From Parasitella parasitica (lineage: Eukaryota > Mucoromycota > Mucoromycetes > Mucorales > Mucoraceae), in contig MU619282.1 of the NCBI GenBank assembly GCA_025201805.1, positions 62,821 to 126,820 of the forward strand: DNA of 64,000 nt, read 5' to 3'. The notes under the pieces are model-generated. The model had not been told where the DNA came from and searched no databases. It was given only the letters and a program-made list of their open reading frames with translations. The translations under genes and the position numbers were made by a program. This document shows positions 47,042 to 58,321 of this stretch, piece after piece (the stretch's first letter is position 1; each line of letters begins with the position of its first letter).

Positions 47042-48262
47042 TCAGCACTGTTGTTTGCTATACAACCAAGAGTGTGTCTAAAAATATAGAGCCTTGTCAA
47101 CAACATTGAAATTGATCCTGCATGAACAGAGAATATACACATACCTTGACATCTTGAATCGCAATGCGGTTTTCTGGATTCTTTTCGAGTAATTTGTCGA
47201 TCAAGTCCTTCAAAGAAGAGTCGATATCATCAGAATGCTCAACACTAACAGGGCGTTAATAACAATGGTTGTGGGATCTAAATGCAAGCATACATACGCC
47301 TTGTTCTGGATGTCACCGTATAAATCCATCAAGCTCGACCTTTCAAAAGGCAATCGTCCATATACAAGACAGTAAAGCGTGACTCCCATGGACCATAGAT
47401 CGGCACATGTAGGAGATGTCGTTGACTCTTGTTGCCGTCTCGCAGCTATTAGTCATTATAAAGGAGCTTTAAAAAACGAGTTGTTTTTAGTCGAGTATAA
47501 TAACAATTACCTCTTTTTAATAATTCAGGGGCCATAAATGCAGGAGAACCAACGCTGCTGCTTGTAGAGCTGAGCTTATCTGTGATACAAGTGGCGTTAC
47601 CGAAATCGATCAATTTGACAATGTTGTTGTTTGACATAACTAGATTCTGAGGCTTGATATCTCTGTGTACTATGCGATTCGAATGCACTGTACACACTGT
47701 GAGTATGTGACATGTTTATCAATGGTTAAACCAACTTACAGTGCTCAACAGCATTCACTAATTGCGAGAATATTACACGGCATTGATCTTCAGGAATTGG
47801 CTTTGTGACGGAATGAGGCGTGACATCCATCACAATGCCTTTTTCTGCAAGTTCGGTAACTATAAATATGGAATCTTCATTTTCAGGATCGTTATCAATG
47901 ACTTGAACAAACTGAATGATGTTTGGATGCGCAGGTAGTTGTTTTAAAATCTCAATTTCTTCAATTCCTACATGTTCTTGGTCCAGTTTGCGTTTCTTTG
48001 ATTCGGGATAAAGCGGCCTTCTGCTAATAGCCAACTGAGATTGGCGATATTGACGTTCAAGTCGAGATTTGCTCATTTCTTTAATGGCAAACCTCTTGTT
48101 AGTTGTTGCTTCGACAGCTAAATGAACCATGCATGATGCTCCTTGACCGATCTGATGTATTAAAGTGTATCGGCCATTATCGATTTGACGTTTATTCAAG
48201 TTAGATTTCGGTTGCTTCCAACGACGACGAAGCTGTAAAGGGGCGTGAAACCAGCGAGTCAT
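47042..48262 (-). CDS. CaMKK/LKB1-like protein kinase (AMPK-kinase type)
   Basis: Exons 47740..48262, 47511..47687, 47298..47445, 47145..47244 and 47042..47077; 327 residues, essentially a bare kinase domain. Motifs: IGQGASCMVHLA, FAIKEMSK (ATP Lys), an Arg/Pro-rich insert (QLAISRRPLYPESKKRK) that marks CaMKKs, HPNIIQFVQVIDNDPENED, HRDIKPQNLV, LIDFGNA, VGSPAFMAPELL, WSMGVTLYCLVYGRLPF and LLEKNPENRIAIQDVKTHSW. Relatives are animal CaMKK, S. pombe Ssp1 and yeast Sak1/Tos3/Elm1, which activate AMPK/Snf1 by T-loop phosphorylation. It lacks a long C-terminal calmodulin-binding tail: the last exon adds only 11 residues. Exon 2 acceptor at 47688 was chosen to give EHLHSNRIVHRD. Confidence 0.9.
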
Positions 48263-50455
48263 TTTTTTTTACGAGTGATATGAGAGCAAAGAAGAAGAGA
48301 AATAGATCGAAATCCTTCTTTATATATATAACACTGTATGTAAAATCTATAATTATCACTTGTTGGCGTATCAAAGGGGACCAGTAAAACTCCTAATTCT
48401 TGGCTTTTCTGTTTATGTGTTATGCCTCCCCTCCCCCCATCTTTTCACTATCTCTCGAATTCATCATATGTTCGCCACGCGGTTGTTTTTTTTGCTATAT
48501 AGGCTTTTTTTCCATATCAGGGTCGGTTCCGACATAAACAAAAAATAAATAACTATTTTTATCATTTGAAAAAGGTACACAGACCTTGAATTCTGTATGC
48601 AACATCACGTATCTCTTTGCATATCCTGTAGTGTCGTATGTTTTAAACAAAATCATACATAACATAGCCCTACAAAAGCGTTGGTGACACAAAACACTTG
48701 GAAGGAGTGAGGTCCAAGAGATGTGCCAATACAACCAATAAAACAATCAGCTGTATAATACATGTGTCTTGAAAATGGGGTTAATTAAGCACAAAAAGTT
48801 ATGTAGTAATGCTCTATGGCACTAGATTTTACTGGATCTAGCAGAAATATATATATTTTCTATCAATACCTTTTACAAACGACAAGGCCTACTTGGCACA
48901 ATGATATGTAAAATCTAGTTTTTGACAGATATCATGCTCCGATCTTCGTAGATTACCTATTTTCACATGTCATTGTATGTATATATTAAACACCCTAATT
49001 TACTTCATATTATTGATATTAAAAATCTCCTTGTAAAAACCCCAATTAACGAAATGTTTGTTCCTGAGATGATTCGTTGAAACAAAGCGATGAAACCTCG
49101 AGTTTTCTCCTAAAAATTCTAGCTCCAAGGGAACCAGCCTTAGAGTTGAATCATGTAGACACATCTGTCTCGGCTATATCATCGAATTGGTCGATTTTTT
49201 GAGTTATACATATAATAAATACATCATACAATGTTGATGTCTGTAACAATACATTGGGACGCTATCATAACTCAATTTGTATAGATACACGACAAAATCA
49301 TTATTGGCGACACCAATCTGCGTATGATAGCTGTGCAATGCGCTTGGAAACGAAATTTATTATATGATAATTTATTGTATCGCTGAACATTTGCTCTAAT
49401 GCATTAAAATCACATGGAAAAGACAAATCCCATTTTACTTATATTTGTGCTTCGTTTTTGAGCTTTTTGTCTCAAAGCCCAGGTCACCATACAAAGCATA
49501 TTGATCTCCATGTTCTAATTTGAAATATATATTCATCTCTCTTTGTATATTTTGGCTTGAAGTGGCATCAACTGAAGCTTCAAGCAAGAATAAGGCAAAA
49601 AGATTTCATTTGCATGCTCGCAAGTAAAAGGACGCTCACTATGATGGTGTATAGATTATGGACACTTTATGTACGTATTCATCTAAGAATTAACATGTAT
49701 GCCCTGTGATGATGTCGCGTCAACTTTGGGGCACAAGCGGCATGTTTATTTCTTAGATTTTTGCTATTTGTGTTATTTTTATGAAATGCCTTATGTCTTT
49801 AGTATACATGTATTTCCAATGCATAGACAAACATCAAATTAAAGCAATGAAAATGAAATGTGATGATTATGGATATTTTTGAAATACTGGTTTGGCCAAC
49901 TCTGTGCGATACAGTGCTGTACGTATTATGTCTGGCTAAAACATGCATCGCGATATTTTACAATAGCAATTAGCTCTGCTTCATTCATCATGCTTATTAA
50001 CTTTATATGGGTAGATTGAGGTTGGATGCAGCAGTTGCGCGCTAAACAGCTGTGGCACATGTAGGATAATAGTTTTAGCTAATGAGCGTACATCCGTTCT
50101 GTCTCACCATCGTGTTTTGCCGTTTTGCTTGTATAATACAACACAGGCGTACACTTTTACACGTTTTATAAATAAGTATATGTATCTGACATTCGCATGT
50201 AAAATGCGTTACAGACCTAGATTATATAGCAATACACGGCAGCTAAACATTACCGTGCAACCACCAACGTTGATGTATGGCAAGGCAGAAAATCAACAAC
50301 AAATATTGGGTAAAGGCATATGGACATTCTGAATCAAGTTACACAGATAGCAAACTGTGTTTTTGAAATTCTATAGAAAAATTATAATTATGTTTATTAT
50401 ATAGCAGAGTTCATAAAGTTACAGATAATAATAATACAAGCATTGTAGGCTCAAG
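48263..50455. other. 2.2-kb interval without a supported gene
   Basis: AT-rich; frames are short and without motifs. 48263-48330 is the TATA-containing upstream region of the CaMKK-like gene (TATATATATA near 48322). No repeats shared with other parts of the window were noticed. Confidence 0.5.
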
Positions 50456-51892
50456 TTACATTTCATTAGGCTTGCTATTGGAGTCCTTGACGTTGGGCTT
50501 ATCAACCGAAGAATATCCCTCTGACAAATTTCCAGCACTTGTAGGAGAGGTAATATCAGAATAACGCTGCGATTGATTATAGCTGTGATTAGCGTACATA
50601 TTTGCATCGTTGATTTCATGGCGATTGCTATCATAACCAGCTCCAGCAACAGGAACTGCACCTTCGACAGGATAACCGACACCCTCGTTGTAATAAGCAT
50701 AGTCAGGTTGTTGCCCATAACCATTATTGTAATTGTCCTGAACATAACCCCCGTTTTGACTATAACCAGCTTGGCTATACGCTTCCTGATAATCACCATA
50801 ATGCTCAGCATTTGAAGCGCCATACATGCCTGCAACAGGCGCAGCTGCTGCAGCATAGCGATGAGAGTTTTCGAAAGGTGACAACGGCTCAGTAGAGGCA
50901 TGAGTTGCGGTGGCTCCCATCACTCCACCTGCAGCAGCAGCGTTAGGACCATGACCAAAGTTGTTTTGATTCATGTCAATGGTGTAGTCGTCCTGGCTCA
51001 AGCCACTTTTGCTGTTCTTGGTACGGCTAGTACAACCTCCACGACGGTTCATCCAAGCCAGGAAGCCACCAATCAAAGCAAGGCCGACAACACCTCCTAC
51101 CACAGAGCCAGCAATGACACCAGTTTTGCTATTTCCAGAATTATCATCACTGGCAGCAGGTGTTTCAGATGAAGAGGCAACTGGAGCGGAAGACGAGGAA
51201 GGGGTTGTGGAAGGATCAGTGCTGGCGGATGCGGTTTGAGATGTTTGAGCAGAATCACTGCTAGAGGAGGAAGGTTGAGTGACTGACGATGAGGGAGAAG
51301 CGGATGAGCTTTCAGGGACAGATGAAGAGGCTGGAGGTACAGAAGATGATGGAGTGGCAGGATCGCTAGTTGTAGGTGCTTCAGTAGTGGTAGTTGCTTG
51401 TTCAGTGGAAGATGGTTGCTCGGGAGTGGGACTGGCAGAGGTTATAGGAGGCTCGGTGGTGGCAGGTGCTTCAGTGGTTGTTGTTGGTACAGGTGCTTCT
51501 GTCGTTGAAGTGGGAGTTAAAGAAGTTTGATATGCGGAGGTCTGTTGTTGTGATGAAGATGAAGATGCAGTAATGGCAGATGATGTGGCAGTAATTGTAG
51601 ATGATGAAGTGGTGGATGTTGACGCAGCGATTGGAGTGTTAAATAAAGAAGTAGTGGTAAGAGATAAAGTAGATTGGTCAGTTGTAGAGGCTCTGCCGTT
51701 TGCGGGTGTCGTACTTACATCGTCCGGGACAATAGCAGAAGAGGATGAATCTACTTGCTGAGCAGAGACGTCATTGCCAGATTGTGAAGCTGAACTGTCT
51801 GTAGCATTGGACTGGGCATATGCTACAAGGATACAAAATTGCACAACTAGTAGTGCATAGATTGAAAGCTTAGCAACGGATAGAAACTTCAT
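50456..51892 (-). CDS. Mucin-like single-pass membrane protein, tandem copy A
   Basis: Single exon, 478 residues. Signal peptide (MKFLSVAKLSIYALLVVQF, cleaved near AYA/QS), then about 230 residues almost wholly Ser/Thr/Ala/Pro (O-glycosylated stalk), a transmembrane helix (TGVIAGSVVGGVVGLALIG) followed by the basic stop WMNRRGG, and a cytoplasmic tail with DDYTIDMNQNNFG, Tyr/Gly/Asn-rich repeats (SQAGYSQ, GYGQQPDYAYYN) and a conserved end SPTSAGNLSEGYSSVDKP. The architecture resembles cell-wall stress sensors (Mid2/Wsc style), but there is no WSC or other lectin domain, so the sensor role is inference. The next gene upstream is a paralogue. ATG at 51892 is chosen because it begins the signal peptide. 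Confidence 0.85.
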   Translation of the reverse strand: MKFLSVAKLSIYALLVVQFCILVAYAQSNATDSSASQSGNDVSAQQVDSSSSAIVPDDVSTTPANGRASTTDQSTLSLTTTSLFNTPIAASTSTTSSSTITATSSAITASSSSSQQQTSAYQTSLTPTSTTEAPVPTTTTEAPATTEPPITSASPTPEQPSSTEQATTTTEAPTTSDPATPSSSVPPASSSVPESSSASPSSSVTQPSSSSSDSAQTSQTASASTDPSTTPSSSSAPVASSSETPAASDDNSGNSKTGVIAGSVVGGVVGLALIGGFLAWMNRRGGCTSRTKNSKSGLSQDDYTIDMNQNNFGHGPNAAAAGGVMGATATHASTEPLSPFENSHRYAAAAAPVAGMYGASNAEHYGDYQEAYSQAGYSQNGGYVQDNYNNGYGQQPDYAYYNEGVGYPVEGAVPVAGAGYDSNRHEINDANMYANHSYNQSQRYSDITSPTSAGNLSEGYSSVDKPNVKDSNSKPNEM

Positions 51893-52817
51893 TATGTATA
51901 ATAGTGGTATCCCTCGCAAAAGTTTATTAAGAAAGAAGAAAAGAGAAAGGAACTACAGGTGGATATAAATAAAACAAGCTATTTTTATGCCTACTAATCT
52001 AGAAAGTCCGTTTGCCCCGGGTCTTTGTATCTTACATATCCTTGGTGCCTGTCCTGTCAATAAATCCATCTCCGTATTTATTGTATGTACTAATCAGCAA
52101 GCATCATCATACCTCAAAATTATGATGGTTAAATGCCTAGTCCAAAATTGTACAAGTAGGTGTTAGGATTGTCACTAAATTCACAAACCCCCCCCCCCCT
52201 CCAATACACATAACAATATCAATGAAAACCGAAAGTTCCACTACAACCTTTCGTTTGATATATGATGACAGTGTCAAGGCACTAGCAAGAAAGCTCGAAG
52301 ACGTAAATTAGAGTCGTATGATATTCATGTGTAAAAAAAACATAACAAGATTCCAAGGGATGATCTACGTTACAACTCCAACTAACTATGATAGTCGTTA
52401 CCATCTCACAGTCCGCGCCATTGTTGTGCGAGAAGATTTGCATCAGGGCTCTCGACCTCGAATGAAATGACATTTTTTTAACCAAAAATCCTGCCTAGCA
52501 AAAAAAACCCCCCTCCAGCTAGAGATTGTCATATTAAGTTTTGGATGCTGTAAATACTTGCATGTACGCATGTTTCATACCTAAAGCAACAAGGCAATCA
52601 AATTTCTCGACACGTTACCATGTACTAGGTAAAAAAAAAAGAAAACTGACAGACAATATCATCACAAAGAAGCAGAAGAGTGTAGTATTTTGAATTTTTT
52701 AAAGATAGAAATATTATAATGTTTATTTGAAAAAAGTCTATAGTAGATATCTAATAATATGAGAGAGTAAAGAGTTACATGTAATAACAGATAAAGTAAA
52801 AGTGTTCTAGGTTAAAA
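51893..52817. other. Intergenic between the mucin-like paralogues
   Basis: 925 bp with the promoter of copy A and 3' region of copy B. A C10 run lies at 52189-52198. CCTGTCC-GTCAATAA-type sequence near 52050 recurs upstream of copy B near 54540, suggesting the duplication carried promoter sequence. No gene. Confidence 0.5.
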
Positions 52818-54356
52818 TTACAATTCATTAGGCTTGCTATTGGAATCCTTGACGTTGGGCTTATCAACCGAAGAATATCCCTCTGACAAATTTCCAGCAC
52901 TTGTAGGAGAGGTAATATCAGAGTTATGCTTGGATTGAACATAACCGTTATTAGCATACATATTAGCATTATTGATTTCATGGCGACTACTATCGTAACC
53001 AGCAACAGGGTAATTGACACCATCATTGTAATAGGCATATCCAGGTTGACCATAGCCATTGTTGTATCCATCTTGACTATACGCGCCGTCTTGACTATAA
53101 TCCCCTTGGCTATAGCCAGCTTGGCTATATGCTTCCTGGTAATCTGCATAAGGCTCAACATTAGACGCACCATACATGCCTGCAGCAGGTGCAGCAGGTG
53201 CAGCAGCAGCAGCATAGCGATGAGAGTTTTCGAAAGGTGACAACGGTTCATTAGAGACATGATTTGTGGCAGTTCCCATTACTCCACCTGCAGCAGCAGC
53301 AGCAGCAGCAGCAGTAGCAGCAGTATTAGGGTCATGACCAAAGTTGTTTTGATTCATGTCAATGGTGTAGTCGTCCTGACTCAAACCACTTCTGTTTTTT
53401 TTGGTACGGCTAGTGCAACCTCCACGACGGTTCATCCAAGCCAGGAAGCCACCAATCAAAGCAAGGCCGACAACACCTCCTACCACAGAGCCAGCAATGA
53501 CACCAGTTTTGCTATTTCCAGAATTATCATCACTGGCAGCAGGTGTTTCAGATGAAGAGGCAACTGGAGCGGAAGACGAGGAAGGGGTTGTAGAAGGATC
53601 AGTGCTGGCGGATGTGGTGCGGGATGTTTGAGCAGAACTATTACTTGAAGAGGAAGGTTGATTAGTTGAGGACGATGGGATGGCAGACGAGCTTTGAGAA
53701 GTAGATGAAGAGGTGGGTAGTACGGTAGACGAGGTAACAACAGGATTAATGGTTGTGGGCGTCTCGGCAGTTGAAGTAGTAGGAGGTACTTGCTCAGTAG
53801 AAGTAGGTTGTACGGTAGTAGTAGTAGGTTGCTCAGTAGAGGTAGAAATAGGTTGCTCAGTAGAAGTAGGTTGCTCAGTAGTGGGATTGGCTGAAGTTAC
53901 AGGTGGCTGAGTAGTAGTGATAGATGCTTCAGTTGTTGTAGTTGGTACAGGAGCTTCAGTTTTAGAAGTACGAGTGGCAGTAGTTTGATCTGCTGAAGTC
54001 TGTTGTTGTTGCGATGATGATAATGATGATGATGATACAGTTGTTGATGTAGGAATGATTGTAGATGATGAGGATAAAGTTTTCGAAGTAGGTGTAATAT
54101 CAAAAGTAGTTGTAATATCAGAAGTAGTTTTTATAGTAGATTGGTCAGTCGTTGAGGTTCTGTCGTTTGCTGGCGTCGTACTTACATCGTCAGAGACAGA
54201 AACCGAAGATGATGAACGTACTTGCTGAGCAGAAACGTCATTACCAGATCGTGAAGTCGAGCTTTCAGTAACATTGGACTGGGCATGTACTACATGGATA
54301 CAAGAATGCACAAGTAGTACACAAATTGATAGCTTAGTGACAGATGAAAATCTCAT
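52818..54356 (-). CDS. Mucin-like single-pass membrane protein, tandem copy B
   Basis: Single exon, 512 residues; paralogue of the gene at 50456-51892, same strand. Same order: signal peptide (MRFSSVTKLSICVLLVHS), Ser/Thr-rich stalk longer by about 45 residues with TSTEQPT-type repeats, the identical membrane helix segment, cytoplasmic DDYTIDMNQNNFG, a poly-Ala run of nine (CAG/CTG repeat at about 53290-53320), a Tyr/Gly-rich region (GYSQGDYSQDGAYSQDGY) and the same C-terminal end, with Leu in place of Met last. The stalks differ strongly between copies while the membrane segment is identical at DNA level (176 nt). A wall-sensor-like role is likely but unproved. Confidence 0.85.
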   Translation of the reverse strand: MRFSSVTKLSICVLLVHSCIHVVHAQSNVTESSTSRSGNDVSAQQVRSSSSVSVSDDVSTTPANDRTSTTDQSTIKTTSDITTTFDITPTSKTLSSSSTIIPTSTTVSSSSLSSSQQQQTSADQTTATRTSKTEAPVPTTTTEASITTTQPPVTSANPTTEQPTSTEQPISTSTEQPTTTTVQPTSTEQVPPTTSTAETPTTINPVVTSSTVLPTSSSTSQSSSAIPSSSTNQPSSSSNSSAQTSRTTSASTDPSTTPSSSSAPVASSSETPAASDDNSGNSKTGVIAGSVVGGVVGLALIGGFLAWMNRRGGCTSRTKKNRSGLSQDDYTIDMNQNNFGHDPNTAATAAAAAAAAGGVMGTATNHVSNEPLSPFENSHRYAAAAAPAAPAAGMYGASNVEPYADYQEAYSQAGYSQGDYSQDGAYSQDGYNNGYGQPGYAYYNDGVNYPVAGYDSSRHEINNANMYANNGYVQSKHNSDITSPTSAGNLSEGYSSVDKPNVKDSNSKPNEL

Positions 54357-55455
54357 TATGTTATATCCTTCACAAAAAGTGTAGAAAAGAAAGAAGATGA
54401 GAAGAAAAGGATCATAGGTGGATATAAATAAAGACATTATATTTATATGTCTAAAACCTTATTCTGAGCTGTTTGGCAACATAAATAAGAAAGTCCGTCT
54501 GTCCTGGGCCTACTACTATGACACTCTTTGGTGCCTGTCCGTTTGTCAATGAGCTCATCCCTGTACTAATCAACTAGCATAACTCCTATAAATTAGCTAC
54601 ATCTTTTCATTCTTGCACAAAATGGCCCATTTCGGTAGTTCGTAAATCTTTCAAATGACGCAAAGTTGGAGTGGCGATTACACCCATTTGAGCAGCTGAT
54701 AGGTTAGTGGTAGAAAAGCTTTATAATAGGTACTAATTACTAAAAGGGCCTCGAACATGATGCACTTAATTGTCTGTTATTCATTTTTCTTTTGGATCAT
54801 GTAAATGGAAACACAATGGTCTCTATGAGATCAAAAGTTAAATGTGATCATTTGGTTGTCATGATGAGGCGCACGGACCTGTCACTCGATTGAAATATAT
54901 TGATGTAGATGATGTAGGTGTATTATTGTGTGTACCTGATTGTTAGTTAGTTGCCTGATTTGATTAATTGTTGCCTTTCTGGTGTTATAATTTTTTTCTT
55001 AGGTAGAATGGTCCCTGGTATAAAGAAACATCAACTTCAAGGATCTAGGATGATATCACCCTTTGAATGATACCTTGTTGTTAATAATGCCTAGTTTTAA
55101 TGACATGATTATTCACGTAGTTGCATTCTGATTGATTTGACCCTACTTTTCAAACAATCAAACAAGTCTTGAGACTAAAGACCATTATTCTCTTGATTAT
55201 TCGTAGCGTAGCATGCAGGTTTTGATCTAGCTGCAAAAAAGTATTTCATTTTAATTCATCATATTACAGTAAAAGTAGACATATGATAGTTGCTGATTGT
55301 TTTCTCTTTATAAAATCGTTTAAACATTAAATATTATAGAATGAGACAACGTAAATCAACTCTGAAATATCAAATTTGCTTACTTTTTTTTAAAAGAGAC
55401 ATTTGTCGCCATATCTCAGACTTCCAAGCGAGTTGTGTTACTAATTGCTTCTTCT

Positions 55456-55523
<68 letters not shown>

Positions 55524-55878
55524 AAAACATAAATCCGATAAATTGATATACAGTAAGTAAGACAACTGTAGCTCAACAAGTTGAGCTGGTAGCGAAGGAG
55601 AGGTTCCTCTTATTAGTTAAAGTTTATAGATACAACATATAAAAGGCAAGCTGCCCTTATATATTTACCTGATTCCATAGTATGCTATGTGATACATTGA
55701 TTCAATCGTGAGCATTTCACGAGTGTGTAAATCGTTAATATTGTACAACAATTGTATCTCCCATAATTACAATCCATTGAAATGAGTAAAGTTCCTCTCT
55801 TTTCCCTTCTTCTTATACAAGATCGTTTTTTTTTCATTACATTACTTGTCCCAAATCCTCCCTTCAGGTTTACACTAT
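54357..55878. other. Intergenic (divergent) with dispersed repeat
   Basis: Upstream regions of mucin-like copy B and of the kelch gene, with repeat family 2 copy 2 between them (54952-55556). 55560-55620 has a tRNA-like CTGTAGCTCAACAAGTTGAG stretch but no T-arm. 55790-55850 is pyrimidine-rich leader. No gene. Confidence 0.5.
54952..55556 (-). repeat. Dispersed repeat family 2, copy 2
   Basis: Reverse complement of 33604-34138. It is longer mainly because a T-rich tract (T35-C-T26, 55458-55519) replaces the A10 found at the same place in copy 1. Confidence 0.8.
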
Positions 55879-57913
55879 ATGAGATTCCTTAGTAACGGAC
55901 TTTCATTAGTTCATCTTGCAGCTATTTCGCTTTCTATCCTTCCAAAAATGATTGTCTCTCAGCAAGCCTCAGATCCAAGAAGTTATGCCTCACCAATCAT
56001 TCAGTCAAAGTATATCTATATTATTGGTGGATCCGCGGTAAAGAACAACTGCAACTATTTTAGCGAAACAGTGTGGAGCTCATCAAAATTATTAGACTTC
56101 TTTATCAGTTCCTATCCTTAATTTTACTGATGGGATTGATATTAAGAATCCTCAATGGCTTGAAAGAACTAGATCATCAAGTGATATTTTAAAACCTTTC
56201 GAAAAAGGTGTCGCCTTTCAAGGCGCTGGTAAAGTATTTGTTCAAGGTGGAATTGGAACAAGCACTGAAATGCAAAATCTGATGGGATATATGCCTGCTA
56301 CTGATGGCTGGTACTGTAAGTTTATTTTTATCTCATTGGGAATACACAATTTAATTTTTCTCATCTCACCTAAAATCCAACGCACTAGCTCCTTACCAAG
56401 AACATGTTGATAGACCAAATCCTAGTTATATGATGTCTGCCACTGTTAACCCTTTAACAAATATCTCTTATTATTATGGCGGCACTCCAATTGACTATGT
56501 CGGTTCATCTTTTGTAAGTTTCATGGTTCTATGTTTGAAAATATGTACTAACATTGTTGAGATAGTCTGCAGTATTCACAAGCTTTGATACAAAAACTGG
56601 TATCTGGAAAAAATTAAGCCCTAAATATCCTAATGCTGTTCGGCCTGGGCGAGTTTCACATAGCTCAACCATAATGTAAGTTCTATTTTTTTTCGTGCAT
56701 AAAAAACTATATTCGTTCCAACATGTTTTAATATGTAGCAATAACCAGTTATTTATTATGGGTGGTGTAACTGATGATGCTAACGCAACAACTCAAGGTG
56801 TACAAGCAGATTTTGAGAGTGTTCTAGGTATTATTTGCACAAAATTGAAAGCTGATATACAAGTATTGACTATAAATGCTTGTAGTGTACGACATTAACA
56901 ATGACACAGCTGTTGCTGTTGCCACTCTTGGGGATATCCCGCCTCTTAAACAATCGTAGGTTACCATCCACATCCATTCTAAATGTGCAGTGATCCATTT
57001 ATATTTGATTGTCAAACATAGATTCTCTACAGCTTTAGGTCTCGATGGCCATTCTATCGTCCTTTTTGGTGGTTATACAACAACAAGTGAAAAAGTATTT
57101 GAAGCTGCAAACAGCGATATATACATCCTTGATACATGTACTTTAACTTGGAGAAAACAATCTGTCAGTGGTACCTCTCCTGGGCCTATATATGCCCACA
57201 ATGCCATCAATATTAACAATTACATGGTTGTTTTGATGGGTAAAGTGGATGAAGAAAACTATAATGAAAAGGTTTATATTCTCGACATGAAGAATTGGAA
57301 ATGGGTGAATAGTTTTGATGCATCAAGTACATCCAATACAATTGCTGAAAGCGTATGCTCCTTCGACTTGCCTAGCACCGATTCAACCAATTTTTATCAA
57401 TTTAATTATGATTATGGTGTTCTTGATAATCCTCTTCGTCCCAAGAAATCATCCAGCAAGGCAAAAGGCTTCGCAATCGGCTTTAGTCTGTTTGCTCTGA
57501 TAGTACTTGCCGTAGGTGCCTTCTTTTTCATTAGACGCCGTCGCAATAGCAAGGCTGCAAGGGCATTAAATCCTCGTTGGATGCAAACTGCACCTTCACA
57601 AAGCAAAAACAGTCGAGGCCATTATGGAGACAACAGAGATTACCCATTATTCGTTTACAACAAGGAAATCGATAACGATAATCCCAATAACCCAAACAAC
57701 AAAAGGCAAAATGCCTTTGCCCCCCATGGCGTACGTACTTATACTGCTTCTGATCATGAGCAGTGGGAAGAGCAGTTGAATCAAGAAACTGGAGATCCTC
57801 GAGATAATCAAACCACTGCTACCCGCCACAGTGATATTTGGGAGCGTATGCGTGGACTCAATGACGACGAACAATCTGGAACACTAAAACAAGCCAAACT
57901 TTTAGATGTTTAG
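55879..57913 (+). CDS. Kelch-repeat single-pass membrane protein
   Basis: Seven exons: 55879..56037, 56096..56315, 56389..56513, 56566..56675, 56739..56827, 56886..56955 and 57022..57913; 554 residues. An N-terminal signal region (LSLVHLAAISLSILP) leads to kelch blades: KYIYIIGGSA, GKVFVQGGIG, NQLFIMGGVTDD, GHSIVLFGGYTT with DIYILDTCTLTWRKQ, and NYMVVLMGKVDE with VYILDMKNWKWVN. A transmembrane helix (GFSLFALIVLAVGAFFFI) is followed by RRRR and a polar, Asn/Gln-rich cytoplasmic tail. Such kelch membrane proteins are numerous in Mucoromycota; function unknown. The first intron acceptor at 56095, not the later AG at 56110, restores frame (GGSA/TSLSVPILNF). Confidence 0.85.
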
Positions 57914-58321
57914 CTATAAGCATAAATTATTTTTCACTTTTCGCATTAGTTTATGCTTGTGGCTCCGAGTATAATATGTATTCTAGCTTTACTGGTCTAT
58001 CTTATTTATTTTATTTTTTTGTTGATCATAAACAAAGTTCTATCAGATATTGGTAATCAAACCAAAGTTTTTGTTGTACAAAACACTTGAAGATAGCACT
58101 ACAACACCATCTCTCATATAACCACAACTCGAAGGAATCATCGAAACCGAATTCTTTGAGAATTTGTATTTTTAAAATAGTTATGCTTCGTTTTATCAAG
58201 AATATTTCACTTTCGAATCTTGCTAATATTTTACGGAGCAAATGCATAGTATGATATGAAATGGTATATATATATTTTAGTATCTTTATTCATGTAATCA
58301 AGGTAAAATGCATAATCCAGT
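57914..58321. other. Intergenic, convergent 3' ends
   Basis: 408 bp of AT-rich 3' untranslated sequence of the kelch and Ytp1-like genes. No feature noticed. Confidence 0.5.

Noticed and set aside
50573-54103. Many long plus-strand and alternate-frame ORFs across the mucin-like genes (Ile/Val/Gly/Glu-rich)
   Set aside because: They are antisense or shifted shadows of the low-complexity Ser/Thr codons; the minus frame has signal peptide, membrane helix and a conserved tail.
33604-55556. Repeat pair as the two LTRs of one retrotransposon
   Set aside because: The copies are in opposite orientation, 21 kb apart, with host genes between them.
55560-55622. tRNA-like sequence CTGTAGCTCAACAAGTTGAG
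   Set aside because: No anticodon arm or T-arm/B-box follows at the right distance.
56038-56121. Frameshift or early stop near the start of the kelch gene
   Set aside because: Resolved by a 58-nt intron 56038..56095 with good ends that restores frame.
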